Shown one piece after another: positions 58,022-64,000 of a DNA stretch of 64,000 bases. The first letter of the stretch is position 1. Every line of letters begins with the position of its first letter. The position numbers were made by a program, and so were the translations under genes. The DNA is from an uncultured Oscillospiraceae bacterium (GTDB lineage: Bacteria > Bacillota > Clostridia > Oscillospirales > Oscillospiraceae): the NCBI GenBank assembly GCA_934589675.1, contig CAKTOF010000006.1, positions 1 to 64,000 of the forward strand, given 5' to 3'. The notes under the pieces are model-generated. The model had not been told where the DNA came from. It was given only the letters and a program-made list of their open reading frames with translations, and did not search any database.

Positions 58022-59200
58022 ATGCACATGACCATCGGGACGCCTGCCGGCACGTGCGACCGGCTCTTTGCCGAGTGCGCGGCCTATCGGACGATCCAGC
58101 GCGCAGTGACGGGGCTGTTCCAGAGGCGCGGCTACTGCGAGCTTATGACGCCGGAGGTCGAGTTTTACGACGTGTTCACTGCGTCCGGCAATCCGCTGCC
58201 GCAGCAGTCCATGCTCAAGCTCATCGACCGGTCGAGCCGCATTCTGGTCATGCGGCCGGACAACACGACGCCGATCGCGCGCGTCGCGGCGACAAAGCTG
58301 CGCGCCATGCCGCTGCCGCAGCGGCTGTATTATGACCAGACCGTCTTTCGCTCGGACGACGCGCACACGGGCGCGCAGGGCGAAAAGCCGCAGTGCGGCA
58401 TCGAGCTCATCGGCGCGCCGGGCATCCGGGCCGACCTTGAGGTCGTCGCCATGGCCGTGCAGGCACTTGAGGCGACAGGGCTGACCGAGTTTCAGATCGA
58501 GCTTGGTCACGCAGGCTATTTCACGGCGCTCACCGATGCGCTCGGCGCAGATGAGCAGACGGCTCACGCCATGCGCCAGGCCGTGGAGAACCGCAGCTTT
58601 GCCGCGTTTTCCGATCTGCTCGCGCCGTATGGGAAAACGCCGGCGGGCGCGGCGCTGAAAATGCTGCCCCGCCTGTTCGGCGGCGTGGAGATCCTGGGAG
58701 AGGCGCGCGCGCTGACGCCGCTGCCGCAGGCCGTCGCGGCGCTTGACTATCTGGCTGAGCTCTACGGCGAGCTTGCGCGCGCGGGGCTGGGGCGCCATGT
58801 GCGCTTCGACCTGAGCCTTGTGCAGGGCATCGACTACTATACGGGCGTCGTGTTCCGCGGTTATGCGCAGGGCGCCGGGACGACCGTCGTCTCCGGCGGC
58901 CGGTACGACGGCCTCGTCGGCCGGTTCGGCGCCGACGTGCCTGCGACGGGCTTTGCCGTTGACGTTGCGGCGCTCGCCTCGTGCCTGCCGCAGAAAGAGG
59001 TGCAGCCGCCCGAGACGGTCATCTGGTACGGCCGCGGCCGCCTCGGCGACGCGCTTGCGGCCATCGCCGCGCTGCCGGACGGCACGGGCGTGCTGTCCGC
59101 AGCCGCCTCGTGCGAGATGGCCGAGCAGGAGGCGCGCGCACACGGGGCAAAGACGCTGCTCATTTTAGACGGCAGCGAGGAAAGGAGCGTGGCGCTGTGA
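58022..59200 (+). CDS. hisZ: ATP phosphoribosyltransferase regulatory subunit HisZ
   Basis: A 392-residue HisRS-like protein without tRNA-charging function. It keeps class II motifs (MRPDNTTPIARVAATK, LSLVQGIDYYTGVVF, SGGRYDGLVGRFG) but lacks the HisRS C-terminal anticodon domain. It forms an octamer with short HisG and carries histidine feedback. ATG at 58022 is chosen; MTIGTPAG at 58028 is close and possible. A true HisRS is encoded separately at 15526. Confidence 0.92.
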   Translation: MHMTIGTPAGTCDRLFAECAAYRTIQRAVTGLFQRRGYCELMTPEVEFYDVFTASGNPLPQQSMLKLIDRSSRILVMRPDNTTPIARVAATKLRAMPLPQRLYYDQTVFRSDDAHTGAQGEKPQCGIELIGAPGIRADLEVVAMAVQALEATGLTEFQIELGHAGYFTALTDALGADEQTAHAMRQAVENRSFAAFSDLLAPYGKTPAGAALKMLPRLFGGVEILGEARALTPLPQAVAALDYLAELYGELARAGLGRHVRFDLSLVQGIDYYTGVVFRGYAQGAGTTVVSGGRYDGLVGRFGADVPATGFAVDVAALASCLPQKEVQPPETVIWYGRGRLGDALAAIAALPDGTGVLSAAASCEMAEQEARAHGAKTLLILDGSEERSVAL

Positions 59201-59823
59201 ACCGGCTTCGCATCGCCGTCACGAAGGGACGGCTCCTGCGCGACTCCGTCGCGCTCTTCGAGCGCGCGGGGCTCGACTGCTCGCAGGTCAACGAGGACAC
59301 GCGCCGGCTCGTGCTGCCGGTGGAAAACTATCCGCTCGACGTCATCCTGGCCAAGGCGCCGGACGTCATCACCTACGTCACGCACGGCGTGTGCGACATG
59401 GGCATCGTCGGGCGCGACACGATCATGGAGCACGGCGGCTCGTTTTACGAGCTGCTCGATCTTCGCTTCGGCGCGTGCCGCTTCGCGCTGGCCGTGCGCG
59501 AGGGCGACGATTTTTACGGAACGTACCGCACGCGCCGCGTCGCGTCGAAATACCCGAACGTGACCAAGCGCTATTTCGAGGGCAAGGGCATGGATGTGGA
59601 GACGATCCGCATCGAGGGCTCCGTGGAGCTTGCGCCGATCCTGGGGCTGGCCGACGCCATCATGGACGTCGTCCAGACGGGCGCGACGCTCAAGGAAAAC
59701 GGCCTTGTCCCCATCGAGACCGTCGCGCCCATCTCGGCGCGGCTCATCGTCAATACCGCCAGCATGAAGCTGCATAAGGACGCCATCGTCGATTTTGTGG
59801 GAAGGTGTGAGCAGGCATTATGA
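59197..59823 (+). CDS. hisG: ATP phosphoribosyltransferase, short form
   Basis: A 208-residue HisG_S catalytic subunit, the form that needs HisZ. Signatures are RIAVTKGRLL, the phosphate-binding DVVQTGATLKENGL and GVCDMGIVGRDTI. It catalyses the first step of histidine synthesis from ATP and PRPP. GTG at 59197 overlaps the hisZ stop (GTGA), with AAAGGAG upstream. Confidence 0.95.
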   Translation: MNRLRIAVTKGRLLRDSVALFERAGLDCSQVNEDTRRLVLPVENYPLDVILAKAPDVITYVTHGVCDMGIVGRDTIMEHGGSFYELLDLRFGACRFALAVREGDDFYGTYRTRRVASKYPNVTKRYFEGKGMDVETIRIEGSVELAPILGLADAIMDVVQTGATLKENGLVPIETVAPISARLIVNTASMKLHKDAIVDFVGRCEQAL

Positions 59824-61106
59824 TCACGAACTTTGTCCGCGCGGACGGATACGAGGAAAAAGAGCTCCTTGCGGCCATGCGCAGCCGCGCCAAGGAGGCA
59901 AACGCACTCATCGCGCGCACGGCGCAGACCGTTATGGACGACGTGCGCGCGCGCGGCATGGAGGCCGTGCGGGAGTATTCGCTCCAGTTCGACAAGGCCG
60001 AGCCGCGCGAGATCAAAAAGTCGACGCTCGAGGGCGCGGCCAAGCGCATCGCGCCGGAGCTTCGCTACGCGCTCGAGCAGAGCGCGAAAAACATCGTCGA
60101 CTACCAGTCGCGCCTGCTCAGCGAGAGCCGCGTCTGGGATTCGCCGGTCGAGGGCGGCCGCGTCGGGCAGATCGTCCGGGCGCTCGGCCGCGTCGGCGTG
60201 TATGTGCCGGGCGGCACGGCAGCCTACCCGAGCTCCGTCCTGATGAACGTCATCCCGGCGAAGGTCGCGGGCGTCGGCGAGGTCGTCATGGTCACGCCGC
60301 CGACGGAGAACTTAAATGACGCCGTGCTCGCCGCGGCGTGGATCGCGGGCGTCGACCGCTGCATCGCCGTCGGCGGGATGCAGGCCGTCGCCGCGCTCAC
60401 TTACGGCGCGGACTTTATCCCGCGCGTGGACAAGCTCGTCGGCCCGGGCAACGCGTATGTCGCGGCGGCCAAGCGCCTTGCCTTCGGGCAGGTGGACATC
60501 GACATGGTCGCCGGGCCGAGCGAGGTGCTCGTCATCGCCGACGAGACGGCGCGCGCGCGCTATGTTGCGGCCGACCTGCTCAGCCAGGCCGAGCACGACC
60601 GGTTGGCCTCCGCCGTCCTTCTGACGGACAGCGAGACGCTTGCACAGGCCGTCCTGCGCGAGCTGGAGACGCAGTCGAACCGCCTCGAGCGGCGCGATAT
60701 CATCCGCGACAGCCTGAAAAATTACGGCGCCGTCATCGTCATGGCGTCGCTGGACGACTGCGTCGCGCTGGCAAACGACATCGCGCCGGAGCATCTGGAG
60801 ATCTGCACGGCCGACCCGCGCGCGCTGCTTGGCGGCATCCGCAACGCCGGCGCGGTGTTCCTCGGCGAAAACTCGCCCGAGCCGCTCGGCGACTATATGG
60901 CGGGGCCGAGCCATGTGCTGCCGACGTCGGGCACGGCGCGGTTTTTCTCGCCGCTTTCGGCCGAGAGCTTCCTGAAGAAGATGAGCGTCATCGACTTCTC
61001 GCGCGAGGCGCTCGCGCAGACGGCCGACAGCATCATCACGCTGGCCGAGGCCGAAAAGCTCACGGCGCACGCCAACTCCGTGCGCATCCGTTTTGACGGG
61101 AAGTGA
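59820..61106 (+). CDS. hisD: histidinol dehydrogenase
   Basis: A 428-residue NAD- and zinc-dependent enzyme for the last two steps of histidine synthesis. Conserved segments are VPGGTAAYPSSVLMNVIPAKVAG, VDMVAGPSEVLVIAD, SQAEHD and NDIAPEHLEI. It overlaps hisG by four bases and the hisB fusion by four bases. Confidence 0.96.
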   Translation: MITNFVRADGYEEKELLAAMRSRAKEANALIARTAQTVMDDVRARGMEAVREYSLQFDKAEPREIKKSTLEGAAKRIAPELRYALEQSAKNIVDYQSRLLSESRVWDSPVEGGRVGQIVRALGRVGVYVPGGTAAYPSSVLMNVIPAKVAGVGEVVMVTPPTENLNDAVLAAAWIAGVDRCIAVGGMQAVAALTYGADFIPRVDKLVGPGNAYVAAAKRLAFGQVDIDMVAGPSEVLVIADETARARYVAADLLSQAEHDRLASAVLLTDSETLAQAVLRELETQSNRLERRDIIRDSLKNYGAVIVMASLDDCVALANDIAPEHLEICTADPRALLGGIRNAGAVFLGENSPEPLGDYMAGPSHVLPTSGTARFFSPLSAESFLKKMSVIDFSREALAQTADSIITLAEAEKLTAHANSVRIRFDGK

Positions 61107-61903
61107 GCGCCATGGATTTCGGAACAAGACTCAAGCAGCTGCGCACCGAGCGCGGGATGCAGCAGTCGCAGCTCGGGCAGGCCGTCGGCGTGTCGGCCTC
61201 TGCTGTCAGCGCCTATGAGCGCGGCCAGCGCGAGCCGACGCTCGCGGTTTTGTCCGCACTGGCGGACCTTTTCGGCGTCTCGGCCGACGCGCTGCTCGGC
61301 CGCGAGGCCATCCCGGCGCAGACAGGTGAGCGCTGCGCGCACCTGCGCCGCGCGACCAAGGAGACGGACATCGACCTGACGCTGAGGCTTGTGCCAGGGC
61401 CGAGCGAGATCTCGACGGGCATCGGATTTTTCGACCATATGCTCACGGCGCTCGCCTTTTACGGCGGGATGCAGATGAAGCTTGCCGTACAGGGCGACCT
61501 GCACGTCGACGGGCACCACACGGTCGAGGACGTCGGCATCGTCCTCGGCAAGACCCTCGCGCAGGCGCTCGGCGACAAGGCCGGCATCCGCCGCTTTGCC
61601 TCCAGCGCCGTCCCGATGGACGAGTCGCTGTGTACCTGCGCGCTCGACGTGTCCGGGCGGCCGTATCTTGTGTTTGACGCCGAGATGCCGCAGCCGATGA
61701 TCGGCACATATGACAGCTGCCTGACGCTGGAATTCATGCGCGCGCTGGCCATGAACGCGGGCTTTACGCTGCACCTTTCCTGCCCATACGGCGCGAACGC
61801 GCACCACATGACCGAGGGGCTTTTCAAAGCGCTCGGCATGGCGCTGCGCGAGGCTGTGACCGTCACGGGCACGGGCGTCACGTCGACAAAGGGGGCGCTG
61901 TGA
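61103..61903 (+). CDS. hisB: imidazoleglycerol-phosphate dehydratase with N-terminal XRE-type HTH domain
   Basis: A 266-residue fusion. Residues 4-70 form a Cro/CI-type HTH: FGTRLKQLRTERGMQQSQLG, the helix VSASAVSAYERGQREP and the end LADLFGVSADALLG. From about residue 80 a full HisB domain follows: RRATKETDIDLTL, STGIGFFDHMLTAL, the metal-binding DGHHTVED and NAHHMTEGLFKALG. There is no frameshift or internal stop, and both halves look intact. HisB normally has no HTH (E. coli HisB carries a phosphatase instead). It suggests an enzyme that may also bind operon DNA. GTG at 61103 overlaps the hisD stop; ATG at 61112 is the alternative. Confidence 0.93.
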   Translation: MSAMDFGTRLKQLRTERGMQQSQLGQAVGVSASAVSAYERGQREPTLAVLSALADLFGVSADALLGREAIPAQTGERCAHLRRATKETDIDLTLRLVPGPSEISTGIGFFDHMLTALAFYGGMQMKLAVQGDLHVDGHHTVEDVGIVLGKTLAQALGDKAGIRRFASSAVPMDESLCTCALDVSGRPYLVFDAEMPQPMIGTYDSCLTLEFMRALAMNAGFTLHLSCPYGANAHHMTEGLFKALGMALREAVTVTGTGVTSTKGAL

Positions 61904-62511
61904 TGGGGAAGATCGCCGTTGTTGACTACGGCGCGGGCAATCTGCTCAGCGTCACAAAGGCGCTTGACTATCTCGGGCTTTCCGCCTGCATCACGTCGGA
62001 CGCAGGTGAAATTCTGTGCGCGGACGGCGTGATCTTACCCGGCGTCGGCGCGTTCCCGGACGCGATGGCGCAGCTGGAAAAATCCGGCCTTGTGCCCGCG
62101 CTGCGGCAAAGCGCAAAGGAAAAGCCGCTGCTCGGAATCTGCCTCGGGATGCAGATGCTCTTTGACCGCTCGAGCGAGGTGCGCCCGTGTGAGGGGCTCG
62201 GGCTCATCCCGGGGTCGGTCGACCGCATCAAAACGCCGCTCAAGCTGCCGCAGATCGGCTGGAACAGCCTGACGCTTTGCGGAGAAAGTCCGCTCTTTTC
62301 CGGCGTTTTGAGCGGCGAGTACGTCTATTTTGTCCACAGCTACATGGCCTTCTGCGAAAACGCGGCCGACGTGGCGGCCGTGTGCGACTACGGCGGGTCG
62401 GTGACGGCGGCCGTCGCGCGCGGGAATGTGTTCGGATGCCAGTTCCACCCGGAAAAATCGGGCGAGACGGGCCTTCGCATCTTGAGAAATTTTGGGGAGC
62501 TGAGCCGATGA
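61903..62511 (+). CDS. hisH: imidazole glycerol phosphate synthase subunit HisH
   Basis: A 202-residue class I glutamine amidotransferase. The catalytic Cys80 is in LGICLGMQML and the His/Glu pair in QFHPEKSGE; the N-terminal VVDYGAGNLLSV is typical. It supplies ammonia to HisF. ATG at 61903 shares a base with the hisB stop (GTG at 61900 is possible). The stop overlaps hisA. Confidence 0.95.
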   Translation: MGKIAVVDYGAGNLLSVTKALDYLGLSACITSDAGEILCADGVILPGVGAFPDAMAQLEKSGLVPALRQSAKEKPLLGICLGMQMLFDRSSEVRPCEGLGLIPGSVDRIKTPLKLPQIGWNSLTLCGESPLFSGVLSGEYVYFVHSYMAFCENAADVAAVCDYGGSVTAAVARGNVFGCQFHPEKSGETGLRILRNFGELSR

Positions 62512-63221
62512 TCGTTCTGCCGGCAATTGACTTGAAGGACGGCGCGTGCGTGCGCCTTTATAAGGGCGACTTTGCCACGGTGCACACCGTGTCGGACGAC
62601 GCCGTGTCCACGGCGCTGCACTTTCGCGCGTGCGGCGCGGAGGAGATCCACATGGTCGACCTCGACGGCGCGAAGGACGGCGTGCGCAAAAACGCGGACA
62701 TCGTCCGGCGTGTTGCAGAGGAGTCGGGTCTGAAGATCGAGCTCGGCGGCGGCATCCGCTCCATGGAGGATCTGAAGGCCGTGTTCGAGCTCGGCGTTTA
62801 CCGCGCCGTCATCGGCTCGGCCGCGGTCACGGATCCGGACTTCGTCGCGGAGGCAGCAGCGCGCTACGGCGAGCGCGTCGCCGTCGGCGTGGATGCCAAA
62901 GACGGCTGCGTCCGCACGGCCGGGTGGCTGGACGACTCGGGCGAGGACTACCTCGCCTTCGCCCGCCGCATGGCGTCGCTCGGCGTAAAAGGCATCATTT
63001 TCACGGACATCGACACGGACGGCACGCTGGCCGGCCCGCCGCTCCGCCGCCTCGGCGCGCTGCGCACGGCGCTCTCCTGCCGCCTGACCGCGTCGGGCGG
63101 CGTCGGCTCGAACGAGGACGTGCGGGACCTCAAATCGGCCGGTATGGACGCCGTCATCATCGGCAAGGCGTATTACGACGGCCGCGTCGACCTGCGCCGG
63201 GCCATCGAGGAGGCGCGCTGA
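62508..63221 (+). CDS. hisA: phosphoribosylformimino-5-aminoimidazole carboxamide ribotide isomerase
   Basis: A 237-residue TIM-barrel isomerase. It has the catalytic Asp in LPAIDLKDGACVRL, the phosphate loops ELGGGIRS and TASGGVGS, and the second Asp in FTDIDTDGTLAGP. It overlaps hisH by four bases and shares one base with hisF. Confidence 0.95.
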   Translation: MIVLPAIDLKDGACVRLYKGDFATVHTVSDDAVSTALHFRACGAEEIHMVDLDGAKDGVRKNADIVRRVAEESGLKIELGGGIRSMEDLKAVFELGVYRAVIGSAAVTDPDFVAEAAARYGERVAVGVDAKDGCVRTAGWLDDSGEDYLAFARRMASLGVKGIIFTDIDTDGTLAGPPLRRLGALRTALSCRLTASGGVGSNEDVRDLKSAGMDAVIIGKAYYDGRVDLRRAIEEAR

Positions 63222-63976
63222 TGCTGGCAAAACGGATCATCCCGTGTCTGGACGTCGACGGCGGGCGCGTGGTCAAGGGCGTGAATTTCGTCGACATCCG
63301 CGATGCAGGCGACCCCGTGGAGCTCGCGCGGCACTACTCCGACGCGGGCGCGGACGAGATCGTCTTTCTCGACATCACGGCCACGAACGAGGCGCGTCGC
63401 TCCGTCATGGACGTCATCGAGCGGACGGGGCGGCAGGTGTTCGTCCCGCTGACCGTCGGCGGCGGCATCCGCACCGTCGACGATTTTACGGGCATATTGC
63501 GCGCGGGCGCGGACAAGATCTCCGTGAACTCCGCGGCCGAGCGCGACCCGTCGCTCATCTCCCGCGCGGCTGAGCGCTTCGGCAGCCAGTGCGTCGTCGT
63601 CGCCATCGACGGCCGGCGCCGGGAGGACGGCTCGTATGAGGTCGTGACCGCCGGCGGCCGCGTCCGGACGGGGCGGGACGTCGTGGCGTGGGCGCGCGAG
63701 GCAGAAATGCTCGGCGCGGGCGAGATCCTGCTCACAAGCATGGACGCCGACGGGACAAAGCGCGGGTTTGACCTTGCCATGACGCGCGCGGTCGTCGATG
63801 CCGTGAACATCCCCGTCATCGCCTCCGGCGGCTGCGGGTGCCTGCAGGATTTTGCGGACGTATTTGAAAAAACGGGCTGCGACGCCGCGCTGGCGGCCAG
63901 CCTGTTCCATTTCGGAGAGCTGACGATCGGCCAGGTCAAGGAATTCCTGGCCGCGCGCGGCATCCCGGTGAGGTGA
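63221..63976 (+). CDS. hisF: imidazole glycerol phosphate synthase subunit HisF
   Basis: A 251-residue TIM-barrel cyclase. Signatures are the start MLAKRIIPCLDVDGGRVVKG with the catalytic Asp11, VGGGIRTVDD, KISVNSAA and the second catalytic Asp in MDADGTKRGFD. With HisH it makes IGP, the substrate of HisB encoded two genes earlier, and AICAR. Confidence 0.96.
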   Translation: MLAKRIIPCLDVDGGRVVKGVNFVDIRDAGDPVELARHYSDAGADEIVFLDITATNEARRSVMDVIERTGRQVFVPLTVGGGIRTVDDFTGILRAGADKISVNSAAERDPSLISRAAERFGSQCVVVAIDGRRREDGSYEVVTAGGRVRTGRDVVAWAREAEMLGAGEILLTSMDADGTKRGFDLAMTRAVVDAVNIPVIASGGCGCLQDFADVFEKTGCDAALAASLFHFGELTIGQVKEFLAARGIPVR

Positions 63977-63980
63977 GAGT

Positions 63981-64000
63981 ATGATCGAGATCCATGACCT
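63981..64000 (+). CDS. start of the next gene of the his operon (cut by the window)
   Basis: An ATG with a GAGGTGAGAG ribosome-binding site four bases after the hisF stop. Only six codons are visible (MIEIHD), so the product cannot be recognised. Gene order would make hisI/hisIE a reasonable guess. Confidence 0.5.

Noticed and set aside
58022..59200. Second histidyl-tRNA synthetase
   Set aside because: The protein has the catalytic fold but no anticodon-binding domain, starts the his operon and is followed by short-form hisG, so it is HisZ. The real HisRS is at 15526-16887.

Overview
The window is a GC-rich chromosomal segment from a low-GC-phylum-type anaerobe, most likely a member of Clostridia in the Oscillospiraceae group (Oscillibacter/Dysosmobacter/Flavonifractor-like). 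Pointers are PolC-type DNA polymerase III, the block pyrH-frr-uppS-cdsA-dxr-rseP-ispG-polC, type III glutamine synthetase (GlnN), DapL, a HisZ-dependent short HisG, reverse rubrerythrin next to a PerR-like repressor, strong Shine-Dalgarno sites, frequent GTG/TTG starts and very clear TTGACA-17-TATAAT type promoters. The genus is an inference. I see no rRNA, tRNA, CRISPR array, phage or transposase gene.

Layout. 1-1172: end of a 4Fe-4S protein and a TlpA-type thioredoxin lipoprotein. 1236-4380: an SDR gene, a TetR regulator, a truncated TetR gene and azlCD. 4539-7782: a tight phospholipid operon (PAP2, LPG-synthase-like membrane protein, pssA, psd). 7886-9237: a small unknown gene and a FliB-type protein. 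9241-12299: the methionine ABC importer metNIQ behind a methionine-rich leader peptide and a terminator. 12366-18153 (minus): M18 peptidase, aspS, hisS, mgsA, minD. 18300-19365: perR and rubrerythrin with a Fur/PerR box. 19460-22538: a two-repeat lipoprotein, HTH regulators, a PsiE-like protein, a hairpin-rich repeat and a Dabb protein. 22665-35380: a nitrogen and lysine island (glnN, amtB fused to PII, dapF, dapL, gltB, gltD). 35517-40348: a small membrane protein, a two-subunit chromate-type transporter, ruvCAB and glmM. 40424-45435: a sigma factor, a zinc-ribbon protein, a CapA-like protein, a GH25 lysozyme and a MATE exporter. 45668-57955: glnS on the minus strand, then the pyrH-to-polC block. 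57957-63976: the histidine operon hisZ-G-D-B-H-A-F, whose hisB carries an N-terminal DNA-binding domain.

Most notable. (1) A 36-codon leader ORF at 9345-9455 has 10 Met codons. It is followed by a terminator (9479-9514), and a competing helix pairs the end of the leader ORF with the terminator's left arm. This is a complete layout for ribosome-mediated attenuation by methionine supply. (2) HisB is fused to an XRE-type HTH, which suggests an enzyme that also regulates its own operon; a dyad lies on the hisZ promoter. (3) Palindromic TTGCAA(G) sites cluster in front of glnN, amtB and dapL, including a 12-bp inverted repeat inside the 3' end of dapF, suggesting an unnamed nitrogen or amino-acid regulon. 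(4) Several genes (azlC, PAP2, dapF, MATE) have a strong promoter followed by an intrinsic-terminator-like hairpin before the start codon.
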